DNA from: Streptomyces sp. NBC_01498
GTDB taxonomy: Bacteria; Actinomycetota; Actinomycetes; Streptomycetales; Streptomycetaceae
NCBI RefSeq assembly: GCF_036327775.1
Contig: NZ_CP109598.1
Span: 6,677,501-6,741,500, forward strand
Direction: 5' to 3'
Length of the DNA: 64,000 bases
Part shown: positions 1 to 7,511 of the stretch, piece after piece
How the letters are laid out: each line of letters begins with the position of its first letter
How positions within the stretch are numbered: the stretch's first letter is position 1
Program-made: the position numbers and the translations under genes
The notes under the pieces: generated by a model
The model's input: only the letters and a program-made list of their open reading frames with translations
What the model was told of the DNA's origin: nothing
The model's database searches: none

Positions 1-581
1 AAGGACTCGGCCACCGGCTCGGTGCGCTCCCAGCCGATGCGGGAGTCCGCGTACGCCCGCTTCGCGGCCTCGATGTCACCGGCCTTGACGGCCTCCGCGA
101 ACACCTTCGCCTTCGGCAGCGTCTGTTCCGCCTGCTCCAGCGTGTACTGGCGGTACGCGGCGACCGCGGCGTCCAGCTTCGGGTCGCGCTCGGCCACCGT
201 GCCGCCACCGGTCACCTTGACCCGCTGGCGGATGCCCTTGCCGGTCATGCCCGGCTTGCAGGCGATCTCGTAGTCACCGGCCTTGATCTCCGCGGTGATG
301 TTCGCCTTCGTGCCCGCGCCGATGTTCTCGCGCTCGGTGACGATCCGGTCGTCCGGGAACAGCACGTAGACCTCGGTGACCTTGGAGCCCTTGTTCTCCA
401 CCGCGAGCTGGACGTGACCGGCGGGGAACTCCTTCTTCGACACCTCGCAGGAGGTGTCCGTGGCCGTGACCTCGATCGCCCCGTCCCCCTCCGCGTCGCT
501 CTTCTCGGAGCACGCCGTGACGGCGGTGAGGGCGGCGACCGTGGCGAGGGCGGTGACCAGGGAGAGGCGGACGGGTCGCAT
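1..581 (-). CDS. efeO: EfeO-like iron-uptake lipoprotein (C-terminus outside window)
   Basis: Periplasmic-type component of an EfeUOB ferrous/ferric iron uptake system. The 193 visible residues begin at an ATG at 581 and show a lipoprotein signal ending VTAC at about residue 24. A cupredoxin-like EfeO domain follows, with a stretch beginning EVTATDTSCEVSKKEFPAG and a GDYEIACKPGM segment. After that comes the start of the M75/imelysin-type helical domain, with a YRQYTLEQ segment. The reading frame runs off the left edge, so the remainder and any efeB partner are outside the window. An IdeR/DmdR1-like box lies just upstream, which fits iron repression. The family assignment is firm; the exact transport role is inferred from the family. 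Confidence 0.88.
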   Translation of the reverse strand, partial: MRPVRLSLVTALATVAALTAVTACSEKSDAEGDGAIEVTATDTSCEVSKKEFPAGHVQLAVENKGSKVTEVYVLFPDDRIVTERENIGAGTKANITAEIKAGDYEIACKPGMTGKGIRQRVKVTGGGTVAERDPKLDAAVAAYRQYTLEQAEQTLPKAKVFAEAVKAGDIEAAKRAYADSRIGWERTEPVAES

Positions 582-636
582 GAGGGCTCCAGCGGCGGTG
601 AAAGGTGTGCGGGCGCGGCCTCGCGGTGAGGCGAGC

Positions 637-655
637 CTAAGTTAGCCCTACCTCA
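637..655 (-). promoter_or_regulatory. IdeR/DmdR1-like iron box upstream of efeO
   Basis: Read on the minus strand the 19 bases are TGAGGTAGGGCTAACTTAG. They match about 15 of 19 positions of the DmdR/IdeR consensus TWAGGTWAGSCTWACCTWA. The site lies 56 bp upstream of the efeO start, a suitable place for an iron-dependent repressor. Agreement with consensus is seen directly; binding is inferred. Confidence 0.7.
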
Positions 656-779
656 CTCATGCGAAATCAGGGGAAACAGCAAGATACCTGCGTCAATGGA
701 CGTTTCGCCTTTACCGATCCTTTTGAATGGTTTGACGTACGCCGGCTCCCCGCGCCCCACCAGCGAGAGGCAGAACGTC

Positions 780-1199
780 ATGCAGCTGAGCATCCGCAAC
801 CAGATCCCCGGCACCGTCACCGGTGTGACACCCGGAGAGGTGATGGCCACGGTCCGGGTCCATCTGCCGGGCGGTCAGGACATCATCGCGGCCGTCACCC
901 TGGAGGCCGTCCGGGAGCTCGGGATCGGGGTGGGCTCGGCGGTGCGCGTACTGGCCAAGGCGACCGAGGTGTCCCTCGCCACCGGCCCGGTCGAGGGGCT
1001 GAGCATCCGCAACCGGCTCACCGGCACGCTCATGGAGATCGTGCTCGGCTCGGGACTGGCGAACGTCAAGGTGGCCGTGGACGACGTGGAGCTGACCGCC
1101 GTGGTGACCCGGGAGGCGGTGGAGGAACTGGGGCTCGCGCCCGGCACCGACGTCACACTGCTGATCAAGTCGACGGAGATCGCACTGGCCACGGAGTGA
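780..1199 (+). CDS. Tandem Mop/TOBE-domain molybdate-binding protein (molbindin-like)
   Basis: A 139-residue cytosolic protein made of two homologous Mop (TOBE) repeats, about residues 1-68 and 72-139. The repeats open with LSIRNQIPGTV and LSIRNRLTGTL, and each has the alternating beta pattern of molbindins. Such proteins bind molybdate or tungstate oxyanions in an oligomer and act in storage or homeostasis. The ATG at 780 is chosen because the first Mop repeat starts right there and a GAGAGG-like ribosome binding site precedes it; an in-frame upstream start at 696 would add unrelated residues. No modABC genes are visible, so it stands alone here. Confidence 0.85.
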   Translation: MQLSIRNQIPGTVTGVTPGEVMATVRVHLPGGQDIIAAVTLEAVRELGIGVGSAVRVLAKATEVSLATGPVEGLSIRNRLTGTLMEIVLGSGLANVKVAVDDVELTAVVTREAVEELGLAPGTDVTLLIKSTEIALATE

Positions 1200-1405
1200 G
1201 CGGACGCCGCGAGGCGCGCCGGGTGTCGTGAGGTGCGCCGGTCGTCGGCGGGGGAGTGTCCGTCGGTGTCGGTGTCGCCGGAAGAGGTGTCCGGCGGGGC
1301 CCCCGGTGCCGGCGGTGCGGATTTCCGCCGCTGCGATGAGTTCCGGGCGGTGCGACAGTCGGAAGGGGGACAAGCAGTGCACACCCACGACACCGGGAGA
1401 CGGCG

Positions 1406-1882
1406 ATGCCGACAATCACCCCCAACCTCTGGTTCGACACGCAGGCGGAGCAGGCGGCCGAGTTCTACGTCGGGGTCTTCCCCAACTCGAAGATCACCGA
1501 CGTCACCCGCTACGGCGAAGCCGGACCCGGCCAGGCCGGGACGGTGCTGACGGTGGCGTTCGAGCTGGACGGCCAGCCCTTCGTGGGCATCAACGGCGGC
1601 CCGCACTTCACCTTCGACGAGGCGGTCTCGTTCATGATCGAGTGCGCCGACCAGGACGAGGTCGACAGCTACTGGGACAAGCTCGTCGACGGTGGCGAGG
1701 AGAGCCAGTGCGGCTGGCTGAAGGACAAGTACGGACTGTCGTGGCAGGTCGTGCCGAGCGGCATGCAGGACGTCCTGAACGACTCGGACAGCGAGCGCGG
1801 CCAGCGGGCCATGAAGGCCATGCTCGGCATGAAGAAGATCGACATCGCCGCCCTGCGCGCGGCGGCCGACGGGGTCGCCTGA
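1406..1882 (+). CDS. VOC-superfamily protein (PhnB / 3-dmu-9 3-methyltransferase-like fold)
   Basis: A 158-residue cytosolic protein of the PhnB-like VOC (glyoxalase-fold) group. It starts MPTITPNLWFDTQAEQAAEF and has the characteristic NGGPHFTFDEAVSF segment and a C-terminal CGWLKDKYGLSWQVVP stretch. These proteins are usually single-domain and of unclear enzymatic role. The gene lies directly before an ArsR regulator and an SRPBCC protein, a combination common in actinobacteria, and may share their control. Family membership is clear from the motifs; substrate is unknown. Confidence 0.85.
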   Translation: MPTITPNLWFDTQAEQAAEFYVGVFPNSKITDVTRYGEAGPGQAGTVLTVAFELDGQPFVGINGGPHFTFDEAVSFMIECADQDEVDSYWDKLVDGGEESQCGWLKDKYGLSWQVVPSGMQDVLNDSDSERGQRAMKAMLGMKKIDIAALRAAADGVA

Positions 1883-1883
1883 T

Positions 1884-1945
1884 AGTTAAGCGTTCACTTG
1901 ACTGTTGTGGTCCAGGGCGTCATAGTTAAGTACGTGCCTAACTAT
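1884..1945. promoter_or_regulatory. Paired inverted repeats (ATAGTTA type), likely ArsR operators
   Basis: Two inverted repeats sit between the VOC gene and the ArsR coding sequence. The first is AGTTAAG (1884-1890) facing CTTGACT (1897-1903), 6 of 7 complementary. The second is ATAGTTA (1922-1928) facing TAACTAT (1939-1945), perfect. Their centres are 40 bp apart, and both copies begin with the same ATAGTTAAG sequence. The second palindrome contains the proposed GTG start of the ArsR gene at 1934, suggesting a leaderless or near-leaderless, autorepressed transcript. Confidence 0.6.
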
Positions 1946-2299
1946 GAAGGCTCGTTGGACGCGCTGTTCCAGGCGCTGGCGGACCCCACGCGGCGGGCCA
2001 TGGTCGAACGGCTGATCCAGGGCCCGCTCTCGGTCAGCCGGCTCGCCCAGCCGCTGGAGATGTCACTGCCGGCCGTGATGCAGCACCTCCGGGTGCTGGA
2101 GGAGTGCGGCCTGGTCCGGTCCGAGAAGACCGGCCGGGTCCGCACCTGTCACATCGAGCCGGCCGGGCTGCGGGCGGCCGAGGACTGGATCGGGCGGCAG
2201 CGCACCGTATGGGAGCGCCGCCTGGACCGGCTCGGCGACCAGCTGGAGCGGGAGCGTCCGGCGGAGCCGGGAACGACAGAGCAAGGGAGCGCATCATGA
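1934..2299 (+). CDS. ArsR-family winged-helix regulator
   Basis: A small metalloregulator-fold repressor of 121 residues. It opens VPNYEGSLDALFQALADPTR, followed by the RRAMVERLIQGPLSVSRLAQ helix and the recognition region SLPAVMQHLRVLEECGLV. No cysteine cluster typical of metal-sensing ArsR proteins is visible, so it probably belongs to the non-metal SRPBCC-coupled branch. The GTG at 1934 is preferred because the conserved domain begins there; TTG 1898 or GTG 1910 are possible. It overlaps the SRPBCC gene by 4 bp (ATGA), so the two are translationally coupled. Its start lies inside an inverted repeat, which suggests autoregulation. Confidence 0.85.
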   Translation: MPNYEGSLDALFQALADPTRRAMVERLIQGPLSVSRLAQPLEMSLPAVMQHLRVLEECGLVRSEKTGRVRTCHIEPAGLRAAEDWIGRQRTVWERRLDRLGDQLERERPAEPGTTEQGSAS

Positions 2300-2778
2300 C
2301 CGACCGCGACACGACGGACAGCACCGTCACCCACGCCACCTTCACCCTCGAACGCGCCTACGCCGCACCGCCGGCCCGGGTGTTCGCCGCCTGGTCCGAC
2401 CCGTCCGCGAAGGGCAGTTGGTTCGCGGGCCCGGCCCACACGTACGAGCTGGACTTCCGGGTCGGCGGCACGGAACTCAACCGGGGCTCGCTCCCGGACG
2501 GCACCGTCATGACCTTCGCCTCCGTCTACCACGACATCGTGCCGGACCGGCGGGTCGTCTACGGCTCCACCCTGCACGGCGGGGAGGCGCTGGCGACCGC
2601 CTCGCTCACCACCGTGGAGTTCGAGGCGGACGGCGACGGCACCCGGCTGATCCTCACCGAGCAGGGCAGCTACCTCGACGGCCACGAGAAGCCGGAATGG
2701 CGCGAACAGGGCACGGGGGACTGGCTGGACGCCCTGGGCGCCTACCTGGCCGGGACGGGGGAGGGCGCGGCCGGGTAA
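2296..2778 (+). CDS. SRPBCC (AHSA1/START-like) domain protein
   Basis: A 160-residue ligand-binding helix-grip protein of the AHSA1 branch. It shows the usual FTLERAYAAPPARVFAAWSD opening, a DFRVGGTE segment, and the C-terminal EQGSYLDGHEKPEWREQGTG pattern. Proteins of this type are commonly encoded directly behind an ArsR regulator, as here with a 4-bp overlap, and are thought to bind a hydrophobic ligand; their biochemical activity is usually undefined. The ATG at 2296 is the only plausible start. Confidence 0.88.
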   Translation: MTDRDTTDSTVTHATFTLERAYAAPPARVFAAWSDPSAKGSWFAGPAHTYELDFRVGGTELNRGSLPDGTVMTFASVYHDIVPDRRVVYGSTLHGGEALATASLTTVEFEADGDGTRLILTEQGSYLDGHEKPEWREQGTGDWLDALGAYLAGTGEGAAG

Positions 2779-2788
2779 CGTCCGGGGG

Positions 2789-3199
2789 ATGGGGACTCCG
2801 ACGAACAGCGAACTGATCGACATCGCGCAGGCGGTCCTCCACCCGCACCGGGTGGAGGACCGCCTGTTCGGCGATGTGGCGGCGACCCTGGTGACCGATT
2901 CGGGGACGCTCTACTCGGGTGTGTGCATCGACACCGGCTGCGGGACGGGGTTCTGCGCGGAGCACGCGGCGATCGCCGCGATGGTGACCGCCCGTGAGTA
3001 CCGGATCGTCAAGATCGTCGCGGTGTGGCGGAACGAGGAGGGCGCCCTGCACGTCCTGCCGCCCTGCGGACGGTGCCGGGAGTTCGTCCGGCAGATCGAC
3101 CACGCCAACATCGACGCGGAAGTGGTTCTGGGGCGGGATTTCTCGGCGAGCCTGCGGGAGTTGCTGCCCGCTCACGAGTGGCCCCAGCCGCTCGACTGA
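2789..3199 (+). CDS. Cytidine deaminase-like protein (blasticidin-S deaminase type)
   Basis: A 136-residue zinc-dependent deaminase of the CDA fold. The CAEHAA motif (zinc ligand plus catalytic Glu) and the PPCGRCREF motif (two zinc Cys) are both present. The short single-domain length and the sequence around the active site resemble blasticidin-S deaminase and small cytidine deaminases more than housekeeping tetrameric CDA, so the substrate is uncertain. It follows the SRPBCC gene by 10 bp and may be read through from it. The gene ends convergent with the HAD gene. Confidence 0.82.
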   Translation: MGTPTNSELIDIAQAVLHPHRVEDRLFGDVAATLVTDSGTLYSGVCIDTGCGTGFCAEHAAIAAMVTAREYRIVKIVAVWRNEEGALHVLPPCGRCREFVRQIDHANIDAEVVLGRDFSASLRELLPAHEWPQPLD

Positions 3200-3252
3200 C
3201 CGTACGAGACTCAACTCGGCCCGTTCCAGGTCAAATTGACGAATCGTCAGTT

Positions 3253-3975
3253 CTACGCCGTGTCCTGCCGTGTCCCGGTGAGCCAGGCGTAGACGGCCCG
3301 CGCCGTGAACTCCTCCTGCCCCCGAGGGAACAGCAACTCCGCCTCCCGGAAGGCCGGATCGTCGGCCGTGCTCCGTACGTACGGCACGGCGACGCACCGC
3401 ATACCGGCCGCGCGCGCCGCCCGCACGCCCGGCGCCGCGTCCTCCAGCACCACACAGTCCGCCGGGTCCACGCCCAGACGCCGCGCCGCCTCCAGGAACA
3501 CATCGGGCGCCGGCTTGCCGCGCGGGACCTCCTCGGCCGAGACGACGAGGGTGAAGTACGGCGTCAGCCCCGTCCCGTCCAGCACCGCCTCGATGGCGGC
3601 ACGCGACGAGCCGGAGGCCACCGCCATGGGCGCCCCACGCGTGTGCAGCCGTTCCACCAGTGCCCGCATCTCCGGAAAGACCTCGGTGGAGGCCCGCGCC
3701 AGTTCGAGGTAGATCCGGTTCTTCGCGAGCAGCAGTTCGTCGAGCGGCGCCCCGATCCCGTACTCCGTCCGCCACGCCTCCAGCGTCTCGCGGGTGCTGA
3801 TGCCGATGTACCGGGTGTGCTGCTCCCAGCTGAAGTCGGGCACGCCGTGGCCCGCGAGCAGCCGCCGGCCCGCCTCGTAGTAGTTCGGCTCGCTGTCCAC
3901 GAGGGTGCCGTCGAGATCGAAGACGACGGCGGGGGAGAGGGCGCTGGGGTAGGCGGCGGCGCGCGCGGTGCTCAT
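3253..3975 (-). CDS. HAD-family phosphatase (beta-phosphoglucomutase-like)
   Basis: A 240-residue HAD hydrolase. Motif I is VVFDLDGTLVDSEPNY, with the nucleophile and acid/base Asp both present. A helical cap follows, then motif II in VASGSS, motif III Lys in RGKPAPDVFL and motif IV in CVVLEDAAPG. This is the pattern of subfamily I phosphatases and phosphomutases related to beta-phosphoglucomutase. The ATG at 3975 places motif I close to the N-terminus; an upstream in-frame start at 4029 would add an unrelated extension. It stands alone, convergent with the deaminase. Confidence 0.88.
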   Translation of the reverse strand: MSTARAAAYPSALSPAVVFDLDGTLVDSEPNYYEAGRRLLAGHGVPDFSWEQHTRYIGISTRETLEAWRTEYGIGAPLDELLLAKNRIYLELARASTEVFPEMRALVERLHTRGAPMAVASGSSRAAIEAVLDGTGLTPYFTLVVSAEEVPRGKPAPDVFLEAARRLGVDPADCVVLEDAAPGVRAARAAGMRCVAVPYVRSTADDPAFREAELLFPRGQEEFTARAVYAWLTGTRQDTA

Positions 3976-4303
3976 GGCCCCAGCATGCCAACCGCCCGTC
4001 ACCGGCGCCGGGACGGCCCGCCGTGCCACCGCCCGGTCGGGCGCGTGCCCGCTTCCCCCGCTACTGCTGCCCCCGCTCCCAACCGCTCCGCTGCCGGTCT
4101 TCCCGCCCCGGTTCTCCCGCCCCCGGTCTCTCCGCCCCGGGGCTTCCCGCCGGTTTTCCAGCCCCGGCCTCCCCGCCCCGGGGCTTCCCGTCGCCCGGTC
4201 TCCCGGTCACCCGGCCCCGGTCACCCGGCCCCGGTCACCCGGGGCCGGGCGACCGGTTCTCCCGGCGCCCCGGCTCCCCGCAGCCTGACCCCCGGGTCCG
4301 CGC
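3976..4303. repeat. C-rich intergenic stretch with short direct repeats
   Basis: No convincing gene lies in these 328 bases. The plus strand is strongly C-rich. It carries an 18-bp direct repeat (CCGCCCCGGGGCTTCCCG at 4132-4149 and 4173-4190) and about three copies of a 14-bp unit (CCCCGGTCACCCGG) at 4202-4242. It separates two minus-strand genes and would have to carry the TetR gene's terminator, although no clean hairpin with a U-run is visible. Confidence 0.6.
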
Positions 4304-4984
4304 TCAGCGGGACGCCCGCGCGAGCAGTCCCGAGAGCACGACCTCCAGCACCTGTCGCAGCATCGTCGTGAAGTCGAGCCGCAGGGCGGCCAGTTCCGGG
4401 TCCGTCTCGTAGACCGTGAGCATCGCGGCCGAGGGCTGCGCGTGCGTCCACACCGCCCCCGTCGTCATGACGCAGACGGCGGCGAACCGTGCCGTGTCCT
4501 CCTCGCCCAGTTCGGGCACCCGGGTGCGGACCAGGCCGGCGAGCGTGCCGACGTTGGCGATCGCGGCGCGTTTGTACTGCGCCGCGACGGCCGGTGAGAC
4601 ATTGCGCTCCAGCACCGCGGCCTGCGCGCTCGTCAGGTCGCACAGCACGGGGCGCTCCGCCAGGGACGCCGCCAGTACCGCCACCACCCGGTCGCCGCGC
4701 GCGGGCAGCGGGGCCCCCGCGTCCACGTCCGTCGCGAGCGCGCCCTCCAGATGCGCCAGCCACTCCCGGCTGGCGGCGTCGAGAAGTTCGAGGAGGACGG
4801 CCTCGCGGGACTCGAAGTAGCGCAGGACGTTCGACTTCGCCAGCCCCACCCGCCGGCTCAGCTCGTTGAGGCTCACCCCGGCCACCGGCATCTCGGTCAG
4901 CATCGACGCCGTCGTGTCGAGGATCGCCTGCCGGCGCTGGGCGCGCTGCTCCTCGCTGCGGGCGCGCTGGAAGGTCTGTGCCAT
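4304..4984 (-). CDS. TetR-family repressor, divergent to SDR gene
   Basis: A 226-residue TetR regulator. The N-terminal helix-turn-helix spans about residues 15-65, with a VSLNELSRRVGLAKSNVLRY recognition region followed by FESREAV. The larger C-terminal domain is the TetR ligand pocket type and carries several Trp and His residues (VWTHAQPSAA). It is divergent from the SDR gene, with 137 bp between starts. Two GACCGnCGGTC palindromes lie in that gap, so it most likely represses itself and the SDR. The inducer is unknown, probably the SDR substrate or a toxic relative. Confidence 0.9.
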   Translation of the reverse strand: MAQTFQRARSEEQRAQRRQAILDTTASMLTEMPVAGVSLNELSRRVGLAKSNVLRYFESREAVLLELLDAASREWLAHLEGALATDVDAGAPLPARGDRVVAVLAASLAERPVLCDLTSAQAAVLERNVSPAVAAQYKRAAIANVGTLAGLVRTRVPELGEEDTARFAAVCVMTTGAVWTHAQPSAAMLTVYETDPELAALRLDFTTMLRQVLEVVLSGLLARASR

Positions 4985-5011
4985 GGGCCAATTCTACGGA
5001 CGCCCGGTCCT

Positions 5012-5063
5012 TTGTTATCGGACCGTCGGTCTGCTAGCTTGGAAGTGGAAGAGACCGGCGGTC
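5012..5063 (+). promoter_or_regulatory. Promoter with two GACCGnCGGTC operators
   Basis: Perfect palindromes GACCGTCGGTC (5021-5031) and GACCGGCGGTC (5053-5063) are centred exactly 32 bp apart, about three helical turns. A plausible SDR promoter, TTGTTA (5012-5017) then 17 bp then TAGCTT (5035-5040), brackets the first site, so a bound TetR protein would block RNA polymerase. Half of the same motif recurs around 5001-5010. The repeats are seen directly; assignment to the adjacent TetR is inferred. Confidence 0.7.
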
Positions 5064-5121
5064 TTATATGGTCGCCGTGCCTCCCCGCCCACCCCCTCCA
5101 CGCCGTCCGAAGGAAATCGCC

Positions 5122-6054
5122 ATGTACCAGGTCCCTGATCAGACCGGTAAGCACGCCGTCGTCACCGGTGCCAACAGCGGCACCGGCAAGGAGGCCGTCC
5201 GCCGTCTCGCCGCCGCCGGGGCGCACGTGGTGATGGCCGTCCGTACGGTCGCCAAGGGCGAGCAAGCCCGGAACGAGATCCTGGCGCGCCATCCGGAGGC
5301 GCGCCTCGACGTGCGCCGCGTCGACCTCGCCGACCTCGCGTCCGTCCGGGAGTTCACCGACGGACTCGTCGCCGGCGGCACCCCGCTCGACCTGCTCGTC
5401 AACAACGCCGGAGTCATGGCCCCGCCCTCCCGCATCGAGACACCGGACGGCTTCGAACTCCAGATGGGCAGCAACTTCCTCGGCCCGTTCGCCCTGACCG
5501 TCCGGCTCCTCCCGCTGCTGCTCGCCGCACGGGCCCCACGCGTCGCCACCATGACCAGCGGCACCGCCAGTTATGGCCGGATCGACTTCGCGGACCTCCA
5601 GTGGACGACCAGGAAGTACAGCGCGAACCGTTCGTACGCGCAGTCCAAGCTCGCCGACCTCATCATGACCAGGGAACTCGCCCGTATCGCCGCCGCACGC
5701 GGCTGGAACCTGCTGAGCACCGCCGCCCACCCCGGCTACACCCGCACCAATCTCCAGACGGCGGGCGCGAGCCTCGGCACCGGGAAGCCGTCCCTCGGCA
5801 CACTTCTGCTCACCCGGCTCGACTTCCTTCCCTCGCAGGGCGTCGAACAGGGCACCGAACCCCTGCTCCACGCGGCGACCAGCCCCGACGCCGTCGCCGC
5901 CGGCTACTACGGCCCCGGCGGACGCTTCGGCCTCGTCGGCCCCACCGCAGTCACCCGTACGACCCGCAGGGCGCGGGACCTGGAGGTCAACGCCCGTCTG
6001 TGGGCCGAGGCCGAGCGGCTGACCGGAGTCACGCTCCCCGCGCACGCCGTCTGA
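5122..6054 (+). CDS. Short-chain dehydrogenase/reductase (SDR)
   Basis: A 310-residue NAD(P)-dependent oxidoreductase. It has the Rossmann motif [10 protein letters not shown], the structural NNAG motif ([10 protein letters not shown]), a catalytic Ser region ([10 protein letters not shown]) and the YxxxK pair (SYAQSKLA). The later HPGYTRTNL segment is typical of the retinol-dehydrogenase/WW-oxidoreductase-like SDR branch that many actinobacterial TetR repressors control. The ATG at 5122 follows GAAGGAAAT; an in-frame start at 5068 would add a proline-rich leader. The substrate is unknown. Confidence 0.9.
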   Translation: MYQVPDQTGKHAVVTGANSGTGKEAVRRLAAAGAHVVMAVRTVAKGEQARNEILARHPEARLDVRRVDLADLASVREFTDGLVAGGTPLDLLVNNAGVMAPPSRIETPDGFELQMGSNFLGPFALTVRLLPLLLAARAPRVATMTSGTASYGRIDFADLQWTTRKYSANRSYAQSKLADLIMTRELARIAAARGWNLLSTAAHPGYTRTNLQTAGASLGTGKPSLGTLLLTRLDFLPSQGVEQGTEPLLHAATSPDAVAAGYYGPGGRFGLVGPTAVTRTTRRARDLEVNARLWAEAERLTGVTLPAHAV

Positions 6055-6139
6055 ACCGGCTTGTGCTGCCAGGTCCTCCGAAAAGGTGAGCCGGGCGCCG
6101 GAAACGGGTAGTCCACGCGTCAGCCGCCCGACACTCCCA

Positions 6140-6155
6140 GTTGGTCTAGACCCCC
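6140..6155. promoter_or_regulatory. DasR-responsive element (dre) candidate
   Basis: Contains TGGTCTAGACC (6142-6152), identical to the core of the DasR consensus ACTGGTCTAGACCACT; the flanks diverge. DasR is the GntR-family N-acetylglucosamine regulator of streptomycetes. The site is about 205 bp before the lactonase start and 88 bp after the SDR stop, so it most likely serves the lactonase promoter. The core match is seen; function is inferred. Confidence 0.55.
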
Positions 6156-6223
6156 TGCTACCGTCGGCCGCGACACCTCCGTGAGTACGGCACCCGCGCG
6201 GGCGGAGACGCACGCGCGCCGCT

Positions 6224-6329
6224 CACGGGCACACCGAACGAGCGAACGCGCGACGCGCACGACGCGACACGACAACGCGACGCGACACACCAAGCACGAC
6301 GACAACAACGGCCACAACGACAACAGCGA
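6224..6329 (+). other. 106-nt T-free, CGAC-rich leader before lactonase gene
   Basis: From 6224 to 6329 the plus strand contains no T at all. It is built of CGAC, GACA and AACG-like words, and its second half is poorer in GC than the flanks. It lies between the dre-like site and the lactonase ribosome binding site, so it would be an RNA leader without U and hence with little ability to fold. Short frames through it have no homology I recognise. Confidence 0.6.
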
Positions 6330-6358
6330 TGACGACAGACACGACGAGGGGACAGTCA

Positions 6359-7420
6359 GTGGGCGACAGGAGCGAGGCCAGGGGTGAAGGGCGGGCCTAC
6401 ATCGGGTCGTTCACCTCGGCGGGAGGCCGCGGTGTCATCGCCGCCGCCGTGGACACGGAGACCGGGGCACTGACCGAACTGGGCGCGACCGACGCCCTCG
6501 CCGACCCCTCCTACCTGGCCCTCGCGCCCGACGGCACCGTGCTCTACGCCGTCTCCGAGGCCGAGGAGGGCGCCGTCGCCGCCTTCGACGTCGCACCGGG
6601 CGACGCCGCGCCGCGCCTGATCGGCGGGCCGGTACCGGTGCGCGGCTCGGGCCCCACCCATCTCGCCCTCACCGCCGGACACCTGGTGACCGCCAACTAC
6701 GGCTCCGGCAGCGTCACCTTCCTGCCGCTCCACGCCGACGGCACCCCCGGCCCCGCCGCCGGCGTCCTCCAGCACGAGGGCGGCGGGCCGGACGCCGAAC
6801 GGCAGGAGGGGCCCCACGCCCACCAGGTGGTGCCCGACCCGGGCGGACGGTGGCTGCTCGCCGTCGACCTCGGCACCGACTCCGTACGGATCAGCGCCGT
6901 CGCCCCCGACAGCGGGGCCCTCGCCCCGCACAGCGAGACCGCGCTGCGCCCCGGCAGCGGGCCGCGCCATCTCGTCCTCCACCCGGCGGGCACCCACGCG
7001 TACGTCCTCAACGAACTGGACACGACCCTCACGGTCTGCCGCTGGGACACCGGCAAGGGCAGGCTGGAGCCGGTCGGCGAGGTGCCCGTCCTCCCCGAGG
7101 GCGTCGAGGTGGCGAGTTACGCCTCCGAGATCGTCGTCTCGCCCGACGGCCGGTATCTGTGGGCCGCCATGCGGGGGCACGACAGCATCGCCGTCCTGGC
7201 GCTGGACGACTCGCGCGAGAAGCCCGCCCTGGTCACCACGGTGGACTGCGGCGGTCGCTGGCCGCGCGACCTGACGCTCGACCCGGCCGGACGCAGGCTG
7301 TACGTGTCGAACGAGCACTCCGGCGACGTGACCTGGTTCGACATCGACCCGGCCACCGGAATCCCGTCCCGCGCGGGCGCGTTCGAGGCCCCCGCCGCCT
7401 CCTGCGTGGTCTTCGGCTGA
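6359..7420 (+). CDS. Lactonase family beta-propeller (6-phosphogluconolactonase YbhE-like)
   Basis: A 353-residue seven-bladed beta-propeller of the bacterial lactonase (YbhE/Pgl) family. Propeller blades are visible in ALAPDGTVLYAVSE, GSGPTHLALTAGHLVTANYG, HAHQVVPDPGGRWLLAVDLG and SPDGRYLWAAMRGHDSIAV. The H-Q-V-V-P-D and R-H-L-V motifs are typical. No signal peptide is evident, so it is probably cytosolic and hydrolyses a sugar lactone. The GTG at 6359 is preferred because GAGGGGA lies 6 nt before it; an ATG at 6329 has no ribosome binding site. A DasR-like site upstream would link it to amino-sugar control. Confidence 0.85.
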   Translation: MGDRSEARGEGRAYIGSFTSAGGRGVIAAAVDTETGALTELGATDALADPSYLALAPDGTVLYAVSEAEEGAVAAFDVAPGDAAPRLIGGPVPVRGSGPTHLALTAGHLVTANYGSGSVTFLPLHADGTPGPAAGVLQHEGGGPDAERQEGPHAHQVVPDPGGRWLLAVDLGTDSVRISAVAPDSGALAPHSETALRPGSGPRHLVLHPAGTHAYVLNELDTTLTVCRWDTGKGRLEPVGEVPVLPEGVEVASYASEIVVSPDGRYLWAAMRGHDSIAVLALDDSREKPALVTTVDCGGRWPRDLTLDPAGRRLYVSNEHSGDVTWFDIDPATGIPSRAGAFEAPAASCVVFG

Positions 7421-7440
7421 GAGCCGTCGCCGGGGCGGAC

Positions 7441-7497
7441 CGCACGCGAATCGCCGGACGGGCCGGGGAGACCGGACCGTCCGGCGATTCGCGTGCG
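7441..7497. terminator. Bidirectional terminator, 21-bp perfect stem
   Basis: A perfect 21-bp inverted repeat (7441-7461 with 7477-7497) and a 15-nt loop sit between the convergent lactonase and CbiX-like genes. Streptomyces terminators often lack a U-run, as here. Confidence 0.88.
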
Positions 7498-7511
7498 GTG
7501 TACGCCCGGAG

